Of a stretch of 6,716 bases of DNA, positions 1-5,664 are shown one piece after another. Every line of letters starts with the position of its first letter. Position 1 is the stretch's first letter. Made by a program: the position numbers and the translations under genes. Below the pieces are notes generated by a model. It saw nothing but the letters and a program-made list of their open reading frames with translations, did not search any database and was not told where the DNA came from. The stretch comes from Deltaproteobacteria bacterium (GTDB lineage: Bacteria > Desulfobacterota > Desulfobulbia > Desulfobulbales > BM004). The stretch spans positions 1-6,716 of the forward strand of contig JAFDCT010000209.1 of the NCBI GenBank assembly GCA_019312695.1. Direction: 5' to 3'.

Positions 1-692
1 TGATGCAGCAGAGCGGCATAGAGAAACCAGGTGATCAGAGACCAGGTCTCCTTGGGGTCCCACTGCCAGTATGCCCCACAGGCCTGCTTGGCCCAGATTG
101 AGCCAGTAATGATCCCGAGGGTTAACAGGGGAAAACCAACAGCCAGGCAATGGTTGTTCAGGTTGTCAAGGGCCTCGAGGGAAGGCAGGCGGGAATAAAA
201 GAGACCGAAACGCTTTTTCTTCAACTCCCTCTCCTGCAGCAGATACATAATGCCGCCGCAGAAGGCCAGACCGAGAAAACCGTTGGCCATAATGGCTATA
301 CTTGCATGTATCGGCAGCCAGGCACTTTGCAAAGCAGGAGGCAGCGGAAAGATCTCCCGCGATGAAAATGTGGCGATAAGCATGAGAATAGTAATGAGGG
401 GGCTGACAAACGAACCGAAATTCTTAACATTATAGCGCCAATGGAAAGAAAGATACCCCCAGGTCACAGACCAGGCGTAAAAGGAAACAGCCTCATGATG
501 GTTGGTCAGCGGCGTATAGCCTGCCTCGAAATATCTGATTATAAGGTAAAGCGTATGCAGCACCCCGCCGCTGATCAGAATGGCACGCGCAGTGGTCCTT
601 ATTTCCTTGCGTTGGGTCCAAAAGAATACCATGTAGGCCGCAGTGGACAGAATATAGACAAACAGGGTTACTTGAAATATTAGATAGCCCAT
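1..692 (-). CDS. ccsB: System II cytochrome c biogenesis protein CcsB/ResC-like (heme handling), 3' end missing
   Basis: This is an inner-membrane protein of System II cytochrome c maturation. The family (CcsA/CcsB/ResC, heme-handling WWD superfamily) carries heme to the periplasmic side and, with a CcsA/ResB-type partner, attaches it to apocytochrome CXXCH motifs. I translated it by hand from ATG at 692; 230 codons are present and the C-terminus lies beyond base 1 (full-length members are roughly 270-290 residues). Hydrophobic segments lie near residues 4-25, 35-52, 68-84, 92-110, 128-152 and 184-200. The tryptophan-rich signature is at 200-217, including YWQWDPKETWSL. H129 (in LPIHASIAIM) and H230 sit where the family has its conserved heme-ligand histidines. 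AGGAG lies 9 bases before the ATG and supports this start; an ATG 6 bases upstream runs into a stop in its own frame. It begins 41 bases after the siroheme gene, so co-transcription is likely. In related bacteria hemA often follows, but that lies outside the window. Confidence 0.93.
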   Translation of the reverse strand, partial: MGYLIFQVTLFVYILSTAAYMVFFWTQRKEIRTTARAILISGGVLHTLYLIIRYFEAGYTPLTNHHEAVSFYAWSVTWGYLSFHWRYNVKNFGSFVSPLITILMLIATFSSREIFPLPPALQSAWLPIHASIAIMANGFLGLAFCGGIMYLLQERELKKKRFGLFYSRLPSLEALDNLNNHCLAVGFPLLTLGIITGSIWAKQACGAYWQWDPKETWSLITWFLYAALLH

Positions 693-701
693 CCCAACAT
701 A

Positions 702-706
702 CTCCT
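702..706 (-). promoter_or_regulatory. Shine-Dalgarno site of ccsB
   Basis: AGGAG on the minus strand lies 9 bases upstream of the ATG at 692. It is the clearest ribosome binding site in the window and fixes the start of the cytochrome biogenesis gene, which has no stop within the window. Confidence 0.75.
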
Positions 707-733
707 GTGAATAGTTTTATTTCTCATATGCAA

Positions 734-1408
734 TCATAAATAAAGGGGCCGGATCTTCTGCAGCCAATCACCCCCGACCCTGTCTCCCAAAACTTTTTCA
801 AAATGATTCTCCAGACTGGGCCAGTCTTGGCTCCTGATCCAATCAGCCATATCATCATGCAGCAATTGTTTAAAAATCTGTTCATTTTCAGACTGTGGCA
901 GACCGGATGCAAGAATTTGCGGCCGAATGACGCCAAGGATATCAACCAATATTCTATATTCGACCCCATATATTTTTTCAAGCTCCATGCGCAGCTTTCT
1001 CGCCAGAGCCGGGCTTTTGCCTGCCGTGGAGATTGAAATCATCAGATCGCCCTGCCTTGCTGTGGCTGGCAGTATAAAATTACACCGGTGGGGCACATCG
1101 GCAACATTAAGAAGAAGGTTATGGGCAGCGGCCTCATCATAAACCTGTTTCTGGGTCTCTTCATCATTCGTTGCCGCAATGACCAGAAAAGCCTGTTTCA
1201 GGTCTCCTTGCCGGTACTCCCGGTCCAACCAATCGATGGCGCCTTCATTATACTGGCGCAAAAGTCTATCGGTCAGTTCCGGGCTTATGACTAGAACCTG
1301 GGCTGCACAGGAAAGCAACCCTGACACTTTTCGTTCTGCTACCCTGCCGCCGCCGATTACGACACATAATTTTTTCTCAAGGTCAAGACTTACGGGATAA
1401 AAAGACAT
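734..1408 (-). CDS. Precorrin-2 dehydrogenase / sirohydrochlorin ferrochelatase (Met8/SirC/CysG N-terminal type)
   Basis: A cytoplasmic enzyme of 224 residues for the last steps of siroheme synthesis: NAD-dependent oxidation of precorrin-2 to sirohydrochlorin and, in bifunctional members, iron insertion. The N-terminal Rossmann fold has the dinucleotide-binding stretch VVIGGGRVAERKV at residues 16-28. The conserved NVAD motif at 101-104 puts an Asp at 104, the same number as the catalytic Asp of Escherichia coli CysG. The following stretch FILPA, then STAGKSPALARKLR at 127-140, is the family's dimerisation and active-site block. There is no methyltransferase (CobA/SUMT) domain, so uroporphyrinogen methylation must come from another gene. 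The ATG at 1408 is preceded in frame by a nearby TGA, so it is the first possible start; its ribosome binding site is poor. Siroheme serves sulfite and nitrite reductases and, in many sulfate reducers, is also the precursor of heme by the Ahb route, which would link it to the downstream ccsB. Whether it chelates iron as well as oxidising cannot be read from the sequence. Confidence 0.92.
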   Translation of the reverse strand: MSFYPVSLDLEKKLCVVIGGGRVAERKVSGLLSCAAQVLVISPELTDRLLRQYNEGAIDWLDREYRQGDLKQAFLVIAATNDEETQKQVYDEAAAHNLLLNVADVPHRCNFILPATARQGDLMISISTAGKSPALARKLRMELEKIYGVEYRILVDILGVIRPQILASGLPQSENEQIFKQLLHDDMADWIRSQDWPSLENHFEKVLGDRVGGDWLQKIRPLYL

Positions 1409-1500
1409 TGTTCACTCACTGCAAAGCATTAACCGGTTTTCAATCAAATAAATACCCTGTTCACCTTTTTACAAGATAGGCAGTAAATATATTGTGCAAA

Positions 1501-2307
1501 CTATAAAAAATGTATTAGCAGCACCAGGCCGGCCAAAAAGAAACGGTAGTAGGCAAAAACAGCAAAAGAGTGCGACTGAACAAACCTCAGCAGAAAAGCG
1601 ATTACCAGGTAGCCTGAGACAGCAGATGTTATAAATCCTGCCAGATAAAATCCCAGTTGCCCCGGCTCTGAACCCTGCCTGACTATTGTTGGCAGATTAT
1701 ATATACCTGCCCCTAAAATGATTGGGGCTGAAAGCAGGAAGGAAAATCGCGCCGCTGACATTCTGTTCAAGCCCTTCATGAGACCTGCTGTCATGGTAAT
1801 ACCGCTGCGGGACACGCCCGGCATCAAGGCCAGTGCCTGAAACAGGCCGACAACTGCTGCATCGGTAAATTTCAGGGTCTTTATTGAGCGCTGGAGTTTC
1901 CCCAGTTTATCTGCCACCAACAGCAACAGTCCGGCGCCAGCCAGGGTTCCGGCAATAAAGACCGGAGTCCTGAAAACCGTTTCAGCAGCATCTTTCATTA
2001 AGTATCCTGCCACGACCGCCGGTATTGTCCCGATACAGATGTAAAAAGCCAGATGACGCTGGTGTTTTGCTTCTGCACCCAGCATGTCCGGTTTTATAAT
2101 AGCGGTAAACATCCGAGTAAAATCACGCCTGAAATATATCATGACACCCAAAAGGGTTCCCAGATGCAGGGCAACATCAAAGGCTAGGCCGGCCCCTTCA
2201 ATGCCTAGAAAATATTCAATCAGGGCAAGATGACCTGAACTTGAAATTGGCAGAAATTCAGTGACGCCCTGTAAAAGACCCAGAAAAATTGCGTTGAACA
2301 AATTCAT
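1501..2307 (-). CDS. uppP: Undecaprenyl-diphosphate phosphatase UppP (BacA)
   Basis: An integral membrane phosphatase of 268 residues, the usual family length. It removes a phosphate from undecaprenyl diphosphate to regenerate the lipid carrier used for peptidoglycan and other envelope polymers, and it confers bacitracin tolerance when overproduced. Both signature motifs are intact: QGVTEFLPISSSGHL at residues 13-27 (Q13 and E17 of the (E/Q)xxxE motif, the serine cluster 22-24, H26) and PGVSRSGIT at 163-171 with the catalytic-type R167. Hydrophobic helices fill most of the chain, notably 86-104, 115-132, 186-205, 218-240 and 248-267. The ATG at 2307 starts 18 bases after the stop of the thioredoxin gene; no clear Shine-Dalgarno sequence is visible, so translational coupling to the upstream gene is plausible. 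Its role is unrelated to cytochromes, so it is probably carried in the operon for expression convenience. Confidence 0.96.
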   Translation of the reverse strand: MNLFNAIFLGLLQGVTEFLPISSSGHLALIEYFLGIEGAGLAFDVALHLGTLLGVMIYFRRDFTRMFTAIIKPDMLGAEAKHQRHLAFYICIGTIPAVVAGYLMKDAAETVFRTPVFIAGTLAGAGLLLLVADKLGKLQRSIKTLKFTDAAVVGLFQALALMPGVSRSGITMTAGLMKGLNRMSAARFSFLLSAPIILGAGIYNLPTIVRQGSEPGQLGFYLAGFITSAVSGYLVIAFLLRFVQSHSFAVFAYYRFFLAGLVLLIHFL

Positions 2308-2325
2308 CAGAATAACTGGAAGGAT

Positions 2326-2856
2326 TCAGCCGGCAGCTAACATGGTTTTTATTTCTTTTTCCAGAATGTCGTGCCCGACATATCCCAGGTACTTTTTCAC
2401 AATCTTACCTTTGCGGTTGACCAGAAATGTTACAGGAATGCCTGTTACACCGCCAACTCCCCTGGTTACTTCAGCATCTGCTAGAAGGACAGGATAATTT
2501 ATACCGTATTTTTTGATGAGCCTGAAAAGAGGCTCAGGATCTCCCTCGTCCACGGAGAAAGCCAAGACGGAAAATCCTTTTTCCCTGTAAGATTTCTGCA
2601 GGTCAATAAATGTTGGGATTTCCTGAATACATGGTGGGCACCATGTAGCAAAAAAGGTTACCAACAGCACCTGATTTTCGAGTTGCCGGCTGTCAAGTAC
2701 AACATTGTCGGTCAAGGACAGCTGCTTGAACTGAACCATCTGCAGGTGCTCACCTATTGCCGGGGAATAGCCCCCCCTGCTGTCAGTGTCTGTCTGTTTG
2801 CAGGCCATGAGCAAAACAAGCATACCAATGGCCAGAAAAAAATATCTTAATTTCAT
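2326..2856 (-). CDS. TlpA/ResA-like thioredoxin-fold lipoprotein
   Basis: An exported thiol-disulfide oxidoreductase of 176 residues. The N-terminus is a lipoprotein signal: basic MKLR, a hydrophobic core at 5-17, and a lipobox LMAC with the lipidated cysteine at C19. The mature domain is a TlpA/ResA/AhpC-TSA-type thioredoxin fold with the redox motif WCPPC at residues 72-76, a DEGDPEPLFRLIKKYGINYPV segment split by the usual central insertion (about 103-123), and the conserved cis-proline P141 in GIPVTFLV. Relatives reduce disulfides, typically keeping apocytochrome c CXXCH cysteines reduced before heme attachment. Its position three genes upstream of ccsB on the same strand suggests that role, but peroxiredoxin-like or other periplasmic thiol functions cannot be excluded. 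The ATG at 2856 has only a weak GGAA-type ribosome site. A 204-base gap separates it from the kinase gene, so it may begin its own transcription unit. Confidence 0.9.
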   Translation of the reverse strand: MKLRYFFLAIGMLVLLMACKQTDTDSRGGYSPAIGEHLQMVQFKQLSLTDNVVLDSRQLENQVLLVTFFATWCPPCIQEIPTFIDLQKSYREKGFSVLAFSVDEGDPEPLFRLIKKYGINYPVLLADAEVTRGVGGVTGIPVTFLVNRKGKIVKKYLGYVGHDILEKEIKTMLAAG

Positions 2857-3060
2857 TGTTTATTCCGATGATAAATAATCATTAATACAGGAAAAGGTCT
2901 TCCCGCTTTATTCTACCCCGAACATAATACTCTAGTGCAAGATAATCAAACTAATCGAAACCGCAAGCCCGATTATCAAGAAGTCCGCATCAATTATAAA
3001 CATTTGAATCAAATCTCTGCAGAGAACAGGGTCATGTCCTGGGTGTGCTTGACAGAGGAT
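2857..3060. other. Intergenic region between sensor kinase and tlpA-like gene; contains an inverted repeat
   Basis: No convincing gene is seen in these 204 bases. They contain an inverted repeat, GATAATC at 2941-2947 and GATTATC at 2971-2977 (7 of 7 pairs, 23-base loop), and a short self-complementary TCTCTGCAGAGA at 3014-3025. On the minus strand an ATG at 3003 opens a 23-codon hydrophobic reading frame ending at 2932, in the same frame as the kinase after its TAG stop; its reality is doubtful. There is no hairpin followed by a T-run that would count as an intrinsic terminator. A promoter for the tlpA-uppP-siroheme-ccsB group would be expected here, but no well-spaced -35/-10 pair stands out: TTGCAC and TAGAAT on the minus strand are 19 bases apart. 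Confidence 0.4.
2941..2977. repeat. Inverted repeat, 7-base arms
   Basis: The arms GATAATC and GATTATC are exact reverse complements separated by 23 bases. A shorter inner pair (AATCG and CGATT) partly overlaps. It lies upstream of the thioredoxin lipoprotein gene and could be an operator or a leader hairpin. With 7-base arms, chance occurrence is quite possible. Confidence 0.3.
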
Positions 3061-3969
3061 CTAAATCCCGAAGGAACATACAATTTTTTCCGGCAGACTG
3101 ACACGGGCCTCCATGCCTCCATTCAACTTCTTGTCCAATGAAAAACTGCCGCCGTGAATTGCCACAATTTTTTCCACCAGGGTCAGGCCAAGGCCGGTGC
3201 CATAGGTTTTAGTGGTGAAAAAAGGATCAGTCGCCCTTTTCTGTAAAACATCGGCAATTCCCATGCCGGTATCAGCAAATGAAATTACTATCCAGCCATT
3301 TTCCTTATGCACACTAATCTTTAAATTGCCGCCGTTGGGCATGGCATCAATGGCATTCCTGGTCAGGTGTATTATCATTTTGCGGATAAGTTGTTCATCC
3401 ATTTCCAGGATTGGCTCAGGGGTGGAAATATCAAAGTCCACATGGATGGAGTACTTTACCAGTGTAGGTTGAAGCAGCAGTAAAGTTTTTTTGATGAGCG
3501 GATAAAGCGGCTCGCACTTCTTTTCAACTTTCATCTGCCGGACAAAATCAAAAAGGTCCTTCAAGGTAGATTCCAGCCTGGTGGTCTCATTGACGATCAT
3601 ATTGACAAATTCGAGACACTTCTCATCGGTGATTTTTTTTGCCAGGATACGGGCAGCACCACCAATGGAAGTAATGGGGTTTCGCAAAACATGCACAAGC
3701 TGGGCCGACATCTGGCCCAGGGCTGAGTAACTTTCGGATTCCACCAGCAGGTCTTTATTCTGTTCCAGCTCCAGCGTTACATTTTCCAGGTCGTTAATCT
3801 TATCCTCCATCTCCATATACAGACGGCTGTGCTCTATAGCCAGACTGGCCTGGTTGGCAAATATTTCCAGGGACCTGATATGGTCTTTGCTAATGGGCTG
3901 GCGGGTTACAAAATGATCAGCAATGATGACACCGAGAGATTTGCGCGGCGAAAAAAGCGGCACTACCAC
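3061..3969 (-). CDS. Histidine kinase part of an interrupted REC-GAF-HK protein (end of GAF, HisKA, HATPase_c)
   Basis: The frame opens after an in-frame TAA at 3979-3981; the first usable start is GTG at 3969, with no ribosome binding site visible, giving 302 residues. Residues 1-50 are the last part of a GAF domain (PLFSPRKSLGVIIADHF, then FANQASLAIEHSRLY). A coiled-coil-like linker follows at about 52-80, then a HisKA dimerisation helix with the phospho-acceptor H93 in VHVLRNPITSIGG, and a HATPase_c domain with the N-box N205 (LTRNAIDAMPNGG), G1 box DTGMGI at 233-238, F-box DPFFTTK at 248-254 and G2 box GTGLGL at 257-262. All ATP-binding motifs look intact. The acceptor His is followed by Val rather than the usual Glu or Asp. 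Membrane segments are absent, so this is a cytoplasmic sensor. It reads in the same frame as the upstream REC-GAF part; the two almost certainly derive from one gene of about 615 codons. The GTG start is the only way this half could be made alone, and I doubt it is the natural start. Confidence 0.8.
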   Translation of the reverse strand: MVVPLFSPRKSLGVIIADHFVTRQPISKDHIRSLEIFANQASLAIEHSRLYMEMEDKINDLENVTLELEQNKDLLVESESYSALGQMSAQLVHVLRNPITSIGGAARILAKKITDEKCLEFVNMIVNETTRLESTLKDLFDFVRQMKVEKKCEPLYPLIKKTLLLLQPTLVKYSIHVDFDISTPEPILEMDEQLIRKMIIHLTRNAIDAMPNGGNLKISVHKENGWIVISFADTGMGIADVLQKRATDPFFTTKTYGTGLGLTLVEKIVAIHGGSFSLDKKLNGGMEARVSLPEKIVCSFGI

Positions 3970-3978
3970 AAAAGTATC

Positions 3979-4908
3979 TTAGCCGAGCAGTTCAATAAGC
4001 TCTCTGGCTACCGGGACATCTGCCCGGCCATTCTCAACTAGGATGGAACGTTTTTCCAGGGCCGACTTGATCAGGATATGCTCTGCATCTGTTACAGGCA
4101 CCCGCAGCATTTTAATCAGTTTGGTTACTTTTGTATCGCCGTTAAGACAGCTCTGTTTGATATTCTGAACAATTTCCAGAAAATCGAGTTTTTTATGCCG
4201 CAGCTCAGCCCAGATCCTGCCAGCCTCTTCACGACATTCCGACCCGATACCCAGTCTTCCCTCCAATACATTGCCATCCTCGTCAAATATGGCCAGAAAT
4301 GCCCGGTTGTAACGCAAACCCTCCTCAGCAGTAATGCCCACAAGAATTGCCTGCAGGATTTCTTCGAGTTCCACCGTACTTAAATATACAGAATTCATTT
4401 TCAGGGAGAGCTGGTGCAGAAGCTGGATACGGAAGTGCGCCTTTTCCAGATCCTCCTGGTACCTGATATTTTCAACTATCAGGTGCCTCCTTTCCAGCAC
4501 CTTCCGGACCACCAGAAGTATTTGCTCAAACTGGGCCGGCTTCGAAAGATAATCGTCCGCACCTTTGCGGATACAGTCAAGAGCCACATCCAGGTCTGCT
4601 GTACCCGTGAGCATTATAACGGCAATTCCAGGGTGCTCATTGATAATTTCCGGCAGGAGGCTGAGGCCGTCAATATCAGGCAGGCCGATATCAAGCAGAA
4701 TAAGTGCCATTTTGACAGAGCCGTAAAGTTTCCTTAACTGCTCTCCGCTCTCAGCCTCGACTACTGCCAGATCATTACTCTCAAGAAATTTTCGTAGAGG
4801 TTCCCGGATGGCTGGATCGTCATCAACTATTACAATAACCTCATCCTGAGCAAGAAGTTTGGCAGGAGAGAGGGATATATGGTGCAAACCGGGAACAGGT
4901 TCAAGCAT
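3979..4908 (-). CDS. Response-regulator receiver plus N-terminal GAF part of an interrupted REC-GAF-HK protein
   Basis: This is the 309-residue upstream part of the signalling protein. The REC domain spans about residues 23-140: acidic pair D29/D30, phospho-acceptor D73 in LLDIGLPDIDG, switch residue T101 in MLTGTAD, and K123 in YLSKPAQF. A helical linker (141-170) leads into a GAF domain from about 165 (RAFLAIFDEDGNVLEGRLGI at 202-221), which stops abruptly after LIELLG at 304-309, in mid-domain. The missing half of the GAF follows directly after the stop in the same frame. There is no DNA-binding output domain, so with the kinase half it would act as a phosphorelay intermediate or a REC-controlled kinase, not a direct transcription factor. 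The ATG at 4908 is the first start; a TGA precedes it two codons upstream in frame. The ribosome site is weak. The gene is divergent from the HEAT-repeat gene. Confidence 0.8.
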   Translation of the reverse strand: MLEPVPGLHHISLSPAKLLAQDEVIVIVDDDPAIREPLRKFLESNDLAVVEAESGEQLRKLYGSVKMALILLDIGLPDIDGLSLLPEIINEHPGIAVIMLTGTADLDVALDCIRKGADDYLSKPAQFEQILLVVRKVLERRHLIVENIRYQEDLEKAHFRIQLLHQLSLKMNSVYLSTVELEEILQAILVGITAEEGLRYNRAFLAIFDEDGNVLEGRLGIGSECREEAGRIWAELRHKKLDFLEIVQNIKQSCLNGDTKVTKLIKMLRVPVTDAEHILIKSALEKRSILVENGRADVPVARELIELLG

Positions 4909-4927
4909 GGATCAACTCATTTGCGTA

Positions 4928-4933
4928 ATTATA
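4928..4933 (-). promoter_or_regulatory. Possible -10 element for the REC-GAF-HK gene
   Basis: TATAAT on the minus strand, within TATATATAAT, would place transcription start near 4921, about 13 bases before the ATG at 4908. The hexamer 17 bases upstream (AAGGAA) does not resemble TTGACA, so the call rests on the -10 alone and could be an AT-rich coincidence. Confidence 0.25.
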
Positions 4934-5060
4934 TATAGCCTTAGAGGCAGTTCCTTAAAGAATATGGGCAGGAATAAGCCTTTAACAATCGGTACATCGT
5001 CCGGCCACCATCAATGCTTCAGCACAACCCTGCCTGGGCAGCCAATTTCTTTCTATTACC

Positions 5061-5082
5061 CTTGACATATCGATAAGTCAAG
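5061..5082. promoter_or_regulatory. 22-base palindrome, candidate operator
   Basis: The two halves, CTTGAC-A-TATC and GATA-A-GTCAAG, are reverse complements at 10 of 11 paired positions; only the A/A pair (5067 and 5076) breaks symmetry. The centre is TATCGATA. It covers the -35-like TTGACA (5062-5067) and much of the space before TATAAT at 5090, a typical place for a dimeric regulator to bind. The TTGAC/GTCAA arms recall CRP/FNR-type half-sites, but the 10-base spacing does not match the FNR consensus, so I do not name a regulator. Confidence 0.5.
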
Positions 5083-5095
5083 AAAAGTGTATAAT
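5062..5095 (+). promoter_or_regulatory. Candidate promoter with consensus hexamers but a long spacer
   Basis: TTGACA at 5062-5067 and TATAAT at 5090-5095 both match the sigma-70 consensus fully, but the spacer is 22 bases against the usual 16-18. Promoters with long spacers, such as the 19-20-base MerR-controlled ones, need an activator to realign the elements; the palindrome within this spacer could serve that. If TATAAT is used, transcription starts near 5102 and the HEAT protein must start downstream of that, as annotated at 5186. Confidence 0.35.
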
Positions 5096-5185
5096 TTCCA
5101 AGCTATTACCGTATTGTTATTCATAGTTGCAATATATGTATTTACTCTTTACAGTGCCAGCAAAATTCCCGGGAATATTTTTATA

Positions 5186-5593
5186 ATGCATAAAGAAGAC
5201 TATTTTGATCTGTTGAAGGTTGTTGGCGATTTTCTTGAACTGGGTCATGTCGAAAACATTGTCGCCATGTTTAAGCAGGATACGGATTTATATAACCTGA
5301 CGGGTGATCTCGTCAGGGATGATCGGTTTAGCGTGCGACTCGGCACAGCCGTACTTTTTGAGGAACTCGTTGAAATCCGACCGCATGAAGCATCCCTTGC
5401 CATTCCATGCCTGGTGGGCCTGCTGCAGGAAAAAAATCCTATATTTAGGGGTGAAGCAGCTACCATCCTTGGCATAATCGGCACTCCTGATGCCCTGCAA
5501 CACCTTGAGCCACTTACCGATGATCCTGATCCCCAGGTGCGGGAAATAATAACTGATATTCTGAACAAACGGCCGGTAGAGTCCTCATCCTGA
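5186..5593 (+). CDS. Small HEAT-repeat protein of unknown function
   Basis: A 135-residue soluble alpha-helical protein with no catalytic motif. After an N-terminal acidic helical part (MHKEDYFDLLKVVGDFLELG) come HEAT-like repeats at about residues 45-80 (DDRFSVRLGTAVLFEEL), 82-110 (NPIFRGEAATILGIIG, then PDALQHLEPL) and 112-128 (DDPDPQVREIITDIL). The DP..VR..A..LG.IG pattern is the classic signature of bacterial HEAT/PBS-lyase-like repeats, which generally serve as protein-binding scaffolds. I chose ATG 5186 because the recognisable family part begins there and because the upstream frame overlaps a likely -10 element. A longer form from GTG 5087 adds 33 residues with a hydrophobic stretch (ITVLLFIVAIYVFTLY) that could be a membrane anchor; neither start has a strong ribosome site. 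It precedes the dinG-like gene by 71 bases on the same strand. No function can be assigned. Confidence 0.8.
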   Translation: MHKEDYFDLLKVVGDFLELGHVENIVAMFKQDTDLYNLTGDLVRDDRFSVRLGTAVLFEELVEIRPHEASLAIPCLVGLLQEKNPIFRGEAATILGIIGTPDALQHLEPLTDDPDPQVREIITDILNKRPVESSS

Positions 5594-5664
5594 GATTTAC
5601 CTGTACTCGTGCATATTGCTCCGCAAATCAGCGAAGTTAGAGATATAAAAAATTACTTTACCTG
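5594..5664 (+). other. Short gap between the HEAT gene and the helicase gene
   Basis: These 71 bases contain no intrinsic terminator, so transcription may continue from the HEAT gene into the helicase. A TATAAA at 5644-5649 could be a -10 element, but no -35 at a suitable distance is seen. No Shine-Dalgarno sequence precedes the ATG at 5665. Confidence 0.35.

Larger units (their letters stand above)
3061..4908 (-). pseudogene. REC-GAF-HisKA-HATPase_c hybrid sensor gene interrupted by one in-frame TAA
   Basis: Taken together the two preceding entries make one continuous frame of 615 codons before its final TAG, with domain order REC, GAF, HisKA, HATPase_c. The only interruption is TAA at 3981-3979. 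The codons after it translate to DTFVVVPLF, the strand expected in a GAF domain directly after the LIELLG helix, so no bases appear to be missing or added. A point change (for example from CAA, GAA, AAA or TCA) in an otherwise undamaged gene is the simplest reading. It could be a recent nonsense mutation, a sequence error, or a case where stop readthrough or reinitiation at GTG 3969 gives two polypeptides. Selenocysteine (TGA) and pyrrolysine (TAG) recoding do not apply to TAA. All catalytic motifs on both sides are preserved, which argues for a recent event or an error. Confidence 0.65.
4909..5185. other. Divergent intergenic control region
   Basis: These 277 bases separate the minus-strand signalling gene from the plus-strand HEAT-repeat gene. 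I see no supported gene in them if the HEAT protein starts at 5186. The left side is AT-rich with a minus-strand TATAAT near 4928-4933; the right side holds the palindrome at 5061-5082 and a plus-strand TATAAT at 5090-5095. An imperfect dyad CTGCC-TG-GGCAG occupies 5030-5041. Bases 5087-5185 are open in the HEAT frame and would encode a hydrophobic N-terminal segment if GTG 5087 were the start. Confidence 0.6.

Noticed and set aside
150..683. Plus-strand frames across the left end
   Set aside because: They lie antisense to the ccsB frame, whose membrane segments and WWD motif are clear.
3014..3025. Perfect 12-base palindrome TCTCTGCAGAGA considered as a terminator stem for the kinase gene
   Set aside because: It leaves only a 4-pair stem with a 4-base loop and no T-run follows on the minus strand.
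2935..3141. Plus-strand reading frame of 68 codons from GTG 2935
   Set aside because: It overlaps the end of the kinase gene on the other strand, has no family resemblance and no ribosome site.
3979..3981. Stop codon recoding as selenocysteine or pyrrolysine
   Set aside because: The codon is TAA; those systems use TGA and TAG, and no recoding structure is evident.
5030..5041. Imperfect dyad CTGCC-TG-GGCAG as a terminator or operator
   Set aside because: It is short, has almost no loop and no T-run, and lies among ordinary sequence; kept only as a note in the intergenic entry.
4859..5065. Plus-strand 68-codon frame across the divergent region
   Set aside because: It starts inside the REC gene on the opposite strand and its product has no recognisable features; composition fits random intergenic DNA.
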